Of a stretch of 22,108 nucleotides of DNA, positions 7,805-14,550 are shown piece by piece; the stretch's first letter is position 1; each line of letters opens with the position of its first letter. The notes below the pieces were generated by a model. That model saw nothing but the letters and a program-made list of their open reading frames with translations. It had not been told where the DNA came from and did no database searches. The translations under genes and the position numbers were made by a program. This DNA is from a virus, in the IMG/VR virus record IMGVR_UViG_3300034152_000380, positions 1 through 22,108 of that record; one strand, written 5' to 3'.

Positions 7805-8239
7805 TTAGAACCAATCTTTTCTTTTATGATGCTCTGGAACAATTTTTCTCAACTCGATAGTGAGGAGTCCATCCTCAAAGGTAACGTCTTTGACTTCTGT
7901 GTCATCTGCAAGTGTCCATGCTCTCTTGAAGCTTCTTTGAGCCAGTCCCTTATGGACATAGTTGGTGTCAGTTTCTTTATCTTCCTTTTGTCCTTCGATA
8001 AAAAGTTTTCCATCTTGAGTGTAAACGTTGACTTCTCTTTTTTTAAATCCTGCTAGTGCTATCTCCAGTCTTGATTCAACATTACTTACGGAAACAAGAT
8101 TATATGGTGGATAATTAGAAGTAGTTTCATGAAGATTAAATAGACGATCAAAATATTCATCCATTCCAATACTATTGCGTGTGATTCTATCCATCAACTG
8201 TGGAAGATCTGCAGCAGTATACCTTGTCATGTTAGTCAT
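7805..8239 (-). CDS. hsp20: Hsp20/alpha-crystallin small heat-shock protein
   Basis: The 144-residue protein has a short variable N-terminal region (1-46) and an alpha-crystallin domain from about 47 to 133. The domain contains RSFKRAWTL (102-110) and the family hallmark G-x-L in FEDGLLTIEL (121-130), followed by a short basic tail. Small heat-shock proteins form oligomers that hold unfolding proteins in a refoldable state. They are common in T4-like cyanophages, where roles in scaffolding or capsid assembly have been proposed. The start at 8239 has a good AGGAG site eight bases upstream. The gene sits alone between its own promoter and terminator, so it can be expressed independently of the replication genes on both sides. 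Confidence 0.93.
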   Translation of the reverse strand: MTNMTRYTAADLPQLMDRITRNSIGMDEYFDRLFNLHETTSNYPPYNLVSVSNVESRLEIALAGFKKREVNVYTQDGKLFIEGQKEDKETDTNYVHKGLAQRSFKRAWTLADDTEVKDVTFEDGLLTIELRKIVPEHHKRKDWF

Positions 8240-8247
8240 TTTAGTAA

Positions 8248-8252
8248 CTCCT
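8248..8252 (-). promoter_or_regulatory. Strong ribosome binding site of hsp20
   Basis: AGGAG on the minus strand, eight bases before the ATG at 8239. It is one of the few near-consensus Shine-Dalgarno sites in the window and fits a separately and strongly translated gene. Confidence 0.75.
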
Positions 8253-8299
8253 TTTTAAGCGAGGTTTGATTGTATGAACCATTTCGGCTTTCACTACTA

Positions 8300-8305
8300 A
8301 TTATA
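8300..8305 (-). promoter_or_regulatory. Candidate -10 box of the hsp20 promoter
   Basis: A consensus TATAAT on the minus strand lies downstream of the regA terminator, giving a leader of roughly 55 bases before the hsp20 ATG. The expected -35 position falls in the T-rich terminator tail and matches poorly, so an activator or phage-modified polymerase may be involved. Confidence 0.5.
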
Positions 8306-8321
8306 CAAAAAACATAAAAAA

Positions 8322-8340
8322 ACGGGATGTTGAATCCCGT
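8322..8340 (-). terminator. Rho-independent terminator after regA
   Basis: On the minus strand ACGGGAT (8334-8340) pairs perfectly with ATCCCGT (8322-8328) around a 5-base loop, and T residues follow (8316-8321). It begins seven bases past the regA stop. A shorter T-run on the other side could give weak termination on the plus strand too. Confidence 0.85.
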
Positions 8341-8346
8341 ATCTTT

Positions 8347-8787
8347 TTATTCGGTTTCCTGGGTCTTTCCTTTTTTCCCAATGTTATATTTTTGTTCAAG
8401 AATCCAATCATTCTTATCTTTATAAGAAAGAACTTTAATTTGATTTAATGGGGCAATGTCCATTATAGAGTCTTCATTAACGATTGTAATGAGTCCCCAA
8501 TCAGCAAGAAGTCTTGCAATGCGATTACGTCTTTGAACATCATTTACTGTCAAGTTTGCATGTTTACCATCAAGAGCAAACAATTCCTTGAAATGAGTAA
8601 TATAATATCTACCTTGCTTATGCAAAATATGACAAGATTGATATAGTTTTTTCTCCTTGCGAGATGCGACTCCAATGCGAGTCAAAGTCTCACGGACTTT
8701 AAGAAAATCATCAGGTTCATTGAGGATAACTTCCACCATCATTTCAGGTGTCCAATTTACCTGTGGTTCAATAGTATTAGTTGCCAT
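8347..8787 (-). CDS. regA: RegA translational repressor
   Basis: The 146-residue product aligns along its length with T4 RegA (122 residues). Conserved stretches include VEVILNEPDDFLKVRETLTR, LYQSCHILHKQGRYYI, HFKELFALDG and ADWGLITIV. RegA binds initiation regions of many early mRNAs, in T4 including genes 44, 45, 62 and its own, and blocks ribosome loading. I choose the ATG at 8787 because GGTGGA lies seven bases upstream; the longer open frame would need a TTG at 8808. That start overlaps the gene 62 end by 11 bases. The product has about 16 extra N-terminal residues compared with T4. An internal pair of ATGs around 8739-8742 would give a T4-sized protein. Confidence 0.95.
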   Translation of the reverse strand: MATNTIEPQVNWTPEMMVEVILNEPDDFLKVRETLTRIGVASRKEKKLYQSCHILHKQGRYYITHFKELFALDGKHANLTVNDVQRRNRIARLLADWGLITIVNEDSIMDIAPLNQIKVLSYKDKNDWILEQKYNIGKKGKTQETE

Positions 8788-9166
8788 TTTTTGTTCCACC
8801 AGTTTCAAGTTTATTTTTAATAAAATCGATTTGTTCTTTAGATAATATGTTCAATGCTTGCATTGCTTTTTCATTACTATAACCATAGTACTGTTTAACA
8901 ATGTCAATATATTGGACTTTATCCTTTCGGAGCCAAGGAGAAAATCTCTTACGCTTCCTCAATGTATTTATGTAAAATTGATATTGCATATCTTTATCAA
9001 GATGACTCAATTTATTCATTTCATTTGCAAATAATATAGAATCGATGTGAGAAGATAAGCATTTATTCACAATAAACGGAGGATACCCTTTGATTAAAGT
9101 GGGGTCATCTTTAATCAAATTTTCTTTAGTGTGATTAATAGAATTTAACCAATCTTTTAGTTCCAT
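8777..9166 (-). CDS. 62: Clamp loader small subunit, gp62-like
   Basis: The 129-residue product is shorter than T4 gp62 (187) but resembles the short form I know from cyanophages. It opens with LKDWLNSINHTKENL and contains FIVNKCLSSHIDSILFANEM (51-70), KRKRFSPWL and QYYGYSNEKAMQAL. Context supports the call: it lies just upstream of regA and downstream of gene 44, as in the T4 order 45-44-62-regA-43, apart from the inserted genes. Gp62 with four gp44 subunits forms the pentameric loader that opens the gp45 ring. The 3' end overlaps regA by 11 bases. Confidence 0.85.
   Translation of the reverse strand: MELKDWLNSINHTKENLIKDDPTLIKGYPPFIVNKCLSSHIDSILFANEMNKLSHLDKDMQYQFYINTLRKRKRFSPWLRKDKVQYIDIVKQYYGYSNEKAMQALNILSKEQIDFIKNKLETGGTKNGN
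8795..8800 (-). promoter_or_regulatory. Ribosome binding site deciding the regA start
   Basis: GGTGGA on the minus strand, inside the last codons of gene 62, seven bases before the ATG at 8787. It supports this ATG over the upstream TTG. Confidence 0.6.
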
Positions 9167-9167
9167 A

Positions 9168-9311
9168 TTACTTAAAAACAGCAGTTACTCCCATTATTTT
9201 TGCATCAGGATTACGAGCAAGAGCAACTTTTCTTGCATCTTCATAATCTCTAGCAATCACATCTTCTTTAAAAACGGTTCCCGCTTTATACAAGGTTACT
9301 TGACATTTCAT
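9168..9311 (-). CDS. Small conserved-looking hypothetical protein, 47 residues
   Basis: An ATG at 9311 opens a 47-codon frame ending in TAA at 9168-9170. The product starts MKCQVTLYKAGTVFKEDVIA and ends ALARNPDAKIMGVTAVFK. It reads as a small beta-alpha-beta protein with a central RDYEDARKVAL helix. It overlaps the end of dam by 26 bases and leaves one base before the gene 62 start codon, exactly filling the space between them. The snug fit and protein-like composition argue that it is real. I recall similar tiny ORFs in T4-like marine phages, but no function. Confidence 0.65.
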   Translation of the reverse strand: MKCQVTLYKAGTVFKEDVIARDYEDARKVALARNPDAKIMGVTAVFK

Positions 9312-10128
9312 AATTCATCAAAAGCAATTCTTTTCTATTTTTTTGTTCCCTCATGTATTCACCAATTGAGCGCATTGTATATGTTAAATCAAACTCCGCA
9401 GCATTCCAATTTTTAAATCGCTCTTTTACCAATTGGTCTGAATTATAACTAATCAGTTGATCCATAATACATGCATCACAATCAGAAGCGAATTTATCAT
9501 GGTCAAATCCCTTATGCATTGTTCCCTTACGACCATAGAGATTATCCTTAATATCATAAGGAGGATCAAGATACATAAAAGTACTCTCAGTACTATCCAT
9601 CAAAAAATCATAAGAATAGTTAGTTATACGCCATTTTTTAATCAACTCAGAATAAGCAGGAAGTTTATCAATTCCACGCATACTAAAGTTTGAATTAGAT
9701 GCTTGTTCAGAAAAAGAAGAACTTTCAGTAAGACCAGAAAAACTACATTTATTTACAATGTAAAATGCTACTGCACGAGTAATATTAGACAAACTCTGGT
9801 CATTAACTTGCTCCTTTGATTTAAGAAAAAGTTCTCTCGCTAAAGCAGGAGTATTATTTTCCGATTTTAAAGCAACAAGACTGTCTTTAAGGTCAGTCCC
9901 AAACATCTGTAATTGTTGCCAAAAATTTACAAGAGGTTCATACAAATCATTCACCCAAATATCTAAGTATGGATATTTTTTTGTAATATGAATTGCTACG
10001 CTTCCTCCACCAATAAACGGTTCTCGATATTCTTTATAATTACGAAGATCTGGAAAATAAGGATTCATTTTTACACAGGCACGAGATTTGCCACCAGGAT
10101 AGCGAAGGGGTGTCTTTAAAGATTTCAC
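9286..10128 (-). CDS. dam: DNA adenine methyltransferase, Dam/D12 class
   Basis: The 280-residue protein shows the D12-class motifs. TPLRYPGGKSRA (6-17) and EPFIGGGSVA (36-45) form the S-adenosylmethionine site, and YLDPPYD (186-192) holds the DPPY catalytic motif for N6-adenine methylation. T4 Dam (259 residues, GATC) is the nearest well-known relative. The specificity here is inferred, not shown, and GATC sites do occur in this window (for example 2344, 3470 and 7440). It starts with GTG at 10128, overlapping the TAG stop of the upstream gene by one base, with GAGGA about ten bases upstream. It lies within the clamp-loader operon, directly after a gene with a nuclease-like pattern. Confidence 0.9.
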   Translation of the reverse strand: MKSLKTPLRYPGGKSRACVKMNPYFPDLRNYKEYREPFIGGGSVAIHITKKYPYLDIWVNDLYEPLVNFWQQLQMFGTDLKDSLVALKSENNTPALARELFLKSKEQVNDQSLSNITRAVAFYIVNKCSFSGLTESSSFSEQASNSNFSMRGIDKLPAYSELIKKWRITNYSYDFLMDSTESTFMYLDPPYDIKDNLYGRKGTMHKGFDHDKFASDCDACIMDQLISYNSDQLVKERFKNWNAAEFDLTYTMRSIGEYMREQKNRKELLLMNYEMSSNLV

Positions 10129-10670
10129 TACAAATATTCCTCAATGCAAGAGAACATCTTATCAACGTCACATTCTCTTTCTGCTGGAGTAATGTTTTCA
10201 GCAATCATAGTAAAATTGTTTTTTAGTTCTACTTTAGGATCATTTGTTCCCTCTATTATACAATCATATACTTGTTCCCAAGTTGAATATCCAACAGACA
10301 TTTTTCTAGTATCAATAAGAAGAATATAATCAAAAGTTTTTACTAAATCTTCTTTTTTCCAATCCTTACGTTGTTGACTAGAAGGGTTAAAATTTTTTAA
10401 TACAAAAATAGAACAATCTCCGTTTTTTTTAAACATATCAAGTTTTGATTTCATTTCAACAGATTCCTCAGTATCTTTAATAACAAAATCTCTACCATTA
10501 TCAAATAATCCAACATGCTTAAGTTGCCCGTTCGACCATTTACAAAAAGACTTTTCTGTATAATGAGCACGAACTCCTCTAAAAGAACTACTTTTCATTA
10601 GTTTTGTATTCGATGCTTTTACCCATCCAAAAAATTCTTTAAAATTTACTTTATCAAAATTAATACTCAT
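10128..10670 (-). CDS. Unknown protein with a PD-(D/E)XK-like pattern, partner gene of dam
   Basis: This 180-residue protein is not one I recognise. GRDFVIKDTEESVEMKS (59-75) gives Asp61, ten residues, then Glu72-x-Lys74, each acidic residue on or beside a hydrophobic strand. That is the layout of the PD-(D/E)XK nuclease core found in many restriction enzymes. A further strand-like segment, FDYILLIDTRK (113-123), follows, as expected of the fold. It lies between gene 44 (ATGA overlap) and dam (TAGTG overlap), so it is co-translated with the methylase. A restriction-type endonuclease guarded by Dam is a reasonable hypothesis. A regulatory or DNA-binding protein of another fold is equally possible until structure prediction is done. 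Confidence 0.5.
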   Translation of the reverse strand: MSINFDKVNFKEFFGWVKASNTKLMKSSSFRGVRAHYTEKSFCKWSNGQLKHVGLFDNGRDFVIKDTEESVEMKSKLDMFKKNGDCSIFVLKNFNPSSQQRKDWKKEDLVKTFDYILLIDTRKMSVGYSTWEQVYDCIIEGTNDPKVELKNNFTMIAENITPAERECDVDKMFSCIEEYL

Positions 10671-11614
10671 TTAAATTCACACTCACACATAATTTCAGTT
10701 AATGCTGCCAGAAGATTAATTTCCTGATCAGCAACAAAAGCAATCTGATACTGATACTTAGCAATAATAAGAACAGCAGCAGGAATAGAAGGACCATTAA
10801 GAGATTCATAAAGAGCGTCATAAATACGACGCAAAAGAATAGATGGGTCATTATCTAAATTATTAACAACCCATTTACGCACTTCAGAAAAATTCTTTTC
10901 TTTAAGATTTGTAATAAGATCATTTACAGAGACATCGGAGAAAGAAGCAAGAATTGCAGAATCAATCTTACCACTTACAGAATACTTTTGACACTCATTT
11001 AAGACTCTTCTCCAGTCTGGAAAATGCTTATTAATTAACTCGGCAAGTACCTTTTTATCCGATTCAATCCCCTCTTTAGATAAGATTTCATTAAGTCTTT
11101 TGAAAAACGAAGCAGCGATTGTTGCTTTGGTTTTTCCAGTGATTCCAAATTCAACCACTGCACATCGGGAGTGAAGTGGTTCGATGATTTTGTTTTTAAA
11201 GTTACATGTGAGGATGAATCTACAATTGTTACTAAATTCCTCAATAAAAGCCCGTAAGAGGAGTTGAACATCATTGGTTGTATTGTCTGCCTCATCAATG
11301 ATGATGACTTTGTGTTTAGCAGTTGACGAAAGCGATACGGTCGAAGCGAAGTTCTTCGCATTGTTTCGGACAGTATCGAGGAATCGACCTTCGTCGGATC
11401 CATTAATGACATAAAAATCTACTCCAAGTTCATTGCAAAGTGCTTTTGCTACAGTAGTTTTTCCACATCCTGCAGGACCTGCAAGAAGCAAATTAGGGAC
11501 TTCTCCTTTATCCAAAAAATCTTTAAAAGTTTTTTTAATATTTTCTGGAAGAATACAATCTTCAATAGTTCTGGGTCGATATTTTTCAACCCAAAGAAAT
11601 TCATCACGACTCAT
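10667..11614 (-). CDS. 44: Clamp loader large subunit, gp44-like AAA+ ATPase
   Basis: At 315 residues it nearly matches T4 gp44 (319). It begins with the clamp-loader opening WVEKYRPRTIEDCILP. Walker A is GPAGCGKT (46-53), Walker B is VIIIDEAD (103-110) with the DEAD box, sensor 1 lies around ILTCNFKNKI, and the SRC arginine finger is at 149-151. Four copies with one gp62 open the sliding clamp and load it at primer junctions. It starts three bases after the preceding gene and ends in an ATGA overlap with the nuclease-like gene. Confidence 0.96.
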   Translation of the reverse strand: MSRDEFLWVEKYRPRTIEDCILPENIKKTFKDFLDKGEVPNLLLAGPAGCGKTTVAKALCNELGVDFYVINGSDEGRFLDTVRNNAKNFASTVSLSSTAKHKVIIIDEADNTTNDVQLLLRAFIEEFSNNCRFILTCNFKNKIIEPLHSRCAVVEFGITGKTKATIAASFFKRLNEILSKEGIESDKKVLAELINKHFPDWRRVLNECQKYSVSGKIDSAILASFSDVSVNDLITNLKEKNFSEVRKWVVNNLDNDPSILLRRIYDALYESLNGPSIPAAVLIIAKYQYQIAFVADQEINLLAALTEIMCECEFK

Positions 11615-11617
11615 AAT

Positions 11618-12130
11618 TTATACCCAATCAGGTTTACGATTTGGTAGACGAATATAATTATCGCATACCCAAGATTTAGAAGCAATATACATTTTGTATG
11701 CAGTAAATGTATCAATGCTCGTATCAAGTTTGTATTCATCAGGCATAGCTCTGACGAATGTCGTGTGATTGCTATAGTTCACATTTGGAAAGATTTCATT
11801 TGCAACAAGAAGTGTGTGAAAGCAAGTATGAGTTTTTTCATATCTTGCAGCGTATTCTTGGCACAATGCAAATCCATGAACCAGCAACCACCGTGCATTT
11901 TCTTCAGACTCACTCGCCCAGATGGTACATGGATGATTACGAAAAGCACCCTTCTCGGTGGCATAGGGAGTACCGTCTGCCTTGGGAAGAGTGCCGTATC
12001 CATGCCCCCACTTGTCTGATGCCACGATAGAGAGCATCTGACAGGTCTCTAAGGGCATCTTGACGATGTGCTTGTCAGGGAGCACCTGTGCAGATTTTGT
12101 GGGACATGGTGATGTGACAAAGATGTTCAT
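11618..12130 (-). CDS. Conserved phage protein of unknown function, GC-rich insert between genes 45 and 44
   Basis: The 170-residue protein resembles a family I have seen in T4-like phages, with a hallmark D-KH-VKM--ET-Q-L near the N terminus: LPDKHIVKMPLETCQMLSIV, 17-36. NHPCTIWASES follows in mid-protein, then LCQEYAARYEKTH. Conserved His, Cys and Trp residues suggest an enzyme. There is a faint resemblance to the T4 DenV N terminus, which I would not rely on. Its start is coupled to the end of gene 45 by TAATG. Its base composition is unlike its neighbours: bases 11941-12120 count to about 53% G+C, against roughly 28% for 12181-12240. This points to recent acquisition from a higher-GC phage lineage. 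Confidence 0.7.
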   Translation of the reverse strand: MNIFVTSPCPTKSAQVLPDKHIVKMPLETCQMLSIVASDKWGHGYGTLPKADGTPYATEKGAFRNHPCTIWASESEENARWLLVHGFALCQEYAARYEKTHTCFHTLLVANEIFPNVNYSNHTTFVRAMPDEYKLDTSIDTFTAYKMYIASKSWVCDNYIRLPNRKPDWV

Positions 12131-12792
12131 TAAGTTACTGAGTCTGGTTCCAAAGCAATATAATAGGTCAAATCATATTCAACACTATTAAATTGTGACA
12201 AAAGTTTATTTGAAATAGCAACCTTGTAGGTTCCAGTAATAATCTTAATATTCTCAACTTTAAAATTAAAACAAAACTCTTTTTCAGTCTCACCAACAAC
12301 AATTTGAAAATCATTGGAGGTATCATTCTTCTTATCTCTAACAACAATTTTAACCACACCCGCTTCACCAACAACAGATAGATCTGGAAGTTGGAAGATG
12401 TTTGCCGCTTTGAGAAGACTCACTAACTGGTCTTTAGTAATCTCAAATTCAACGTCAGAAGAAGGAAGAACAAGCTCTTTTTCTGGAGGAACAACGATTA
12501 CACTTGGATCTGCAAAAAAGTAATTAGATCTACTTTTACCTTCTCTAATTACCACATAATTATCATTAGTAAAATCAAGAGTTGGACTATTATGTAGATC
12601 TAAACCATTCAAAAACTGATTCAAATCATAAATTCCAAAATCTTTTGAGAACTCTTCAGAAATAGTTGCTTCTGCAAGAATATTCTTCATCACACTAATT
12701 GTGCGAAGTTTATTGCCTTGTTTAAAAAGAATTGACTGATTAATTGAAGAGAAGTTTTTGAGCAGTGTTAGAGTTTTATCAGAAAGTTTCAT
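12130..12792 (-). CDS. 45: DNA polymerase sliding clamp, gp45-like
   Basis: With the ATG at 12792 the product is 220 residues (T4 gp45 has 228) and begins MKLSDKTLTLLKNFSSINQS, close to the T4 start MKLSKDTTALLKNFATIN. IYDLNQFLNGL and the C-terminal YIALEPDS also match T4. The trimeric ring holds polymerase on DNA and, in T4, is the mobile activator of late transcription with gp55 and gp33. The start is fixed by an AAGGA site five bases upstream; a longer frame would use TTG at 12816. The gene overlaps the end of the DUF3310-like gene by 14 bases. Confidence 0.95.
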   Translation of the reverse strand: MKLSDKTLTLLKNFSSINQSILFKQGNKLRTISVMKNILAEATISEEFSKDFGIYDLNQFLNGLDLHNSPTLDFTNDNYVVIREGKSRSNYFFADPSVIVVPPEKELVLPSSDVEFEITKDQLVSLLKAANIFQLPDLSVVGEAGVVKIVVRDKKNDTSNDFQIVVGETEKEFCFNFKVENIKIITGTYKVAISNKLLSQFNSVEYDLTYYIALEPDSVT

Positions 12793-13309
12793 AAGATTCC
12801 TTAATTTCATTATCAAGTCCAGAGAAGTGCCAAAGAAGAATACAATAATGAATTGCTTTCAGAATATCCATTTTTGACTTACCATTCTTCTTCCCAAATC
12901 GAGAGAGATATTTAATCGCATTAGAGCGGCAGAATGGTTCTGCATCACCAATACTCTCAATCAAATCAAGAGTTTGAGTTTTAGATTCTTGAGAAGTATA
13001 GTGGGACTTATAAGTACTTCCAAGATACTCTTTAATTTCTTTTAGAATTCTGTCTTCATTATACTTCCAAAACCCATTAGTGTTATTAAGATTTAGATCA
13101 AATTCAAAAGTATTTTTTGAATTTGAAGTGCTGTGGATAGTAGATCCATTAGTAGAACTACTAAAAGAAATAGTATCAGAAGCATAACTGTATGGATTTC
13201 CAGTTAGACTAATTCCATCATAATCCCAATAGTTTTGGTTATATCCATCCATCAAACTACTACTATAAGTAGATTCAAAGTTTTCATTTTTATCTGGAAT
13301 TTCAGACAT
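12779..13309 (-). CDS. DUF3310-like protein with low-complexity N-terminal region
   Basis: The 176-residue protein has two unlike parts. Residues 1 to about 80 are rich in Ser, Asn, Tyr and Thr and look disordered. The C-terminal part, AEPFCRSNAIKYLSRFGKKN (123-142) followed by GKSKMDILKAIHYCILLWHF, matches the DUF3310 pattern, in which a Cys/Asn-containing AIKYL-R-G-K segment precedes a D--KA--Y helix. The family is widespread in phages and is sometimes labelled a nucleotide kinase without firm evidence. It is the first gene of the clamp/clamp-loader/RegA unit and overlaps gene 45 by 14 bases, so it may set translation of the clamp. Confidence 0.75.
   Translation of the reverse strand: MSEIPDKNENFESTYSSSLMDGYNQNYWDYDGISLTGNPYSYASDTISFSSSTNGSTIHSTSNSKNTFEFDLNLNNTNGFWKYNEDRILKEIKEYLGSTYKSHYTSQESKTQTLDLIESIGDAEPFCRSNAIKYLSRFGKKNGKSKMDILKAIHYCILLWHFSGLDNEIKESYETF
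12798..12802 (-). promoter_or_regulatory. Ribosome binding site deciding the gene 45 start
   Basis: AAGGA on the minus strand, five bases before the ATG at 12792. It supports the T4-like start over the upstream TTG. Confidence 0.6.
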
Positions 13310-13336
13310 AGTTTTTCATATTAAAGAACAAAAAGG

Positions 13337-13356
13337 GGGAGGCACAATTACCTCCC
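13337..13356 (-). terminator. Rho-independent terminator after the CobS/MoxR-like gene
   Basis: On the minus strand GGGAGG (13351-13356) pairs with CCTCCC (13337-13342) around an 8-base loop, followed by CC and a T-rich tract (13331-13334 and beyond). It starts nine bases past the gene stop. Confidence 0.8.
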
Positions 13357-13365
13357 AGTATTATA

Positions 13366-14490
13366 TCAGTTTGCTTGATGATCGTCAAGATTATGAGTTA
13401 CATTGTCATCCTCTGGCATCTTAAAATTAGCATCAACTTTATCATACAGTTCCAGGAATGCTTGCTTAGTCTCTTCATCAAAACGATTCACGCAAACTTG
13501 AATTGCCTTTGCCTTATCTTGGAAGATAGAATAAGCACGAATGATATGAACGAGGCGGCGAGTGCTGATGATTTCCTCAATGCCACCATCGTAGAAAGTC
13601 TTACGGATAATATCACCCCAGTCCACCAGGCGCTTACAGAAGTCACGGTCTTCCACACCAAGGTCCAGAGCGATTCCTTCTAGAATCTTCTGTTCTGTTG
13701 CAGGAGAAGGATAAGACTGTTCAAAGGTCACAGGGAATCGTTCTAGGAATGCTTCATTAAGAACATTGGTGCCGATAAAACGACCATCATCAGAACCCTT
13801 ACCCTTAGTGTTTGCAGTGGCAATCACATTAAACCCATCAGATGGTTTCACAAACCTACCAATTTTTTTCAAGAATACACCCTTACCTTCAAGGATAGAT
13901 TGGAGACAAAGAATCTTGTTAGAAGCAAGGTCAACCTCATCTAGAAGAAGGATTGCACCTCGCTCCAATGCCTCAATAACGGGACCATTATGCCAAACAG
14001 TAGCTCCATCAACAAGACGGAAACCACCAATAAGATCATCTTCATCAGTTTCAATTGTAATATTGACACGAATCAATTCCCGACCAAGTTGAGCACACGC
14101 TTGCTCCACACTGAACGTTTTACCGTTACCCGAAAGACCCGTAATAAACGTAGGATAAAAAAGACGGGACTGAATAATTTTTTTAATATCAGAAAAGTTA
14201 CCAAAGCGGACGAAGGTATCATCTTTTTGTGGAATAAGATTTTGCTCTACTGCAGGCATAGCAGAGGGTGCTTTATAAGAACGTTCGATTTCTTCAAGTT
14301 CTTGAGTCATTTCGAGATTCCAACGTCCTCGTGAAGTTTTAAAGTTTTCAAGATAGCGAGTTACTGTTTGATAGTTGAGACTGCGAGATGCACAATATCC
14401 ACGAATGTCTCCAGAACTAATATCAGTACCAAACAGTGATTGAAGATCAGAAATTAGTTGTTCGTTGTTCACAGAGGTTTTGCGGGGCAT
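13366..14490 (-). CDS. cobS: CobS/MoxR-type AAA+ ATPase
   Basis: The 374-residue protein has an N-terminal region (about 10-65) with a helix-turn-helix-like look. A MoxR-class AAA+ core follows, with Walker A GLSGNGKT (118-125), the family loop DEDDLIGGFRL (149-159) and Walker B ILLLDEVD (180-187). NVIATANTKG (sensor 1) and the arginine-containing LERFPV follow. The best-known relative is CobS, the ATPase of aerobic cobaltochelatase, and cobS homologues are characteristic of T4-like cyanophages. MoxR-type ATPases normally act with a VWA-domain partner, and one lies directly upstream at 14579-16744. No CobN chelatase subunit is visible. The role could be assisting a host chelatase or remodelling some other complex. 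Confidence 0.85.
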   Translation of the reverse strand: MPRKTSVNNEQLISDLQSLFGTDISSGDIRGYCASRSLNYQTVTRYLENFKTSRGRWNLEMTQELEEIERSYKAPSAMPAVEQNLIPQKDDTFVRFGNFSDIKKIIQSRLFYPTFITGLSGNGKTFSVEQACAQLGRELIRVNITIETDEDDLIGGFRLVDGATVWHNGPVIEALERGAILLLDEVDLASNKILCLQSILEGKGVFLKKIGRFVKPSDGFNVIATANTKGKGSDDGRFIGTNVLNEAFLERFPVTFEQSYPSPATEQKILEGIALDLGVEDRDFCKRLVDWGDIIRKTFYDGGIEEIISTRRLVHIIRAYSIFQDKAKAIQVCVNRFDEETKQAFLELYDKVDANFKMPEDDNVTHNLDDHQAN

Positions 14491-14522
14491 AATGTAGTTA
14501 GGTGTTTTGTATCAACAAATTA

Positions 14523-14550
14523 ATTATACAGTGGGAGAGATGCCTTGCAA
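14523..14550 (-). promoter_or_regulatory. Sigma-70-type promoter for the cobS-like gene
   Basis: On the minus strand TTGCAA (14545-14550), 16 bases, then a consensus TATAAT (14523-14528), about 30 bases before the ATG at 14490. The -35 sits inside the loop of the preceding hairpin, so termination and initiation elements are interleaved. Confidence 0.6.

Noticed and set aside
8739-8742. Internal ATG pair as the main regA start
   Set aside because: It gives a T4-sized protein but has a poorer Shine-Dalgarno site than the ATG at 8787. Kept as an alternative only.
8965-8972. T4/cyanophage late-promoter-like CATAAATA on the minus strand, with AATAAATA at 17819-17826 and 21301-21308
   Set aside because: All three lie inside genes 62, 46 and uvsW, not upstream of a gene start, and such 8-mers are expected by chance in AT-rich DNA.
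11758-12030. Several long open frames on both strands within the GC-rich gene at 11618-12130
   Set aside because: GC-rich DNA has fewer chance stops. The frames lack recognisable motifs, and the T4-phage-like protein on the minus strand with coupled boundaries explains the region.
11618-12130. Assignment of the GC-rich gene as a DenV-type pyrimidine dimer glycosylase
   Set aside because: The only resemblance is a short His/Leu-rich N-terminal stretch; the DenV active-site start and length are not matched convincingly.
13310-13330. Possible -10 (TAATAT) for the DUF3310/45/44 unit
   Set aside because: No acceptable -35 at the right distance and the leader would be only a few bases. A promoter is likely needed after the terminator, but I cannot place it.
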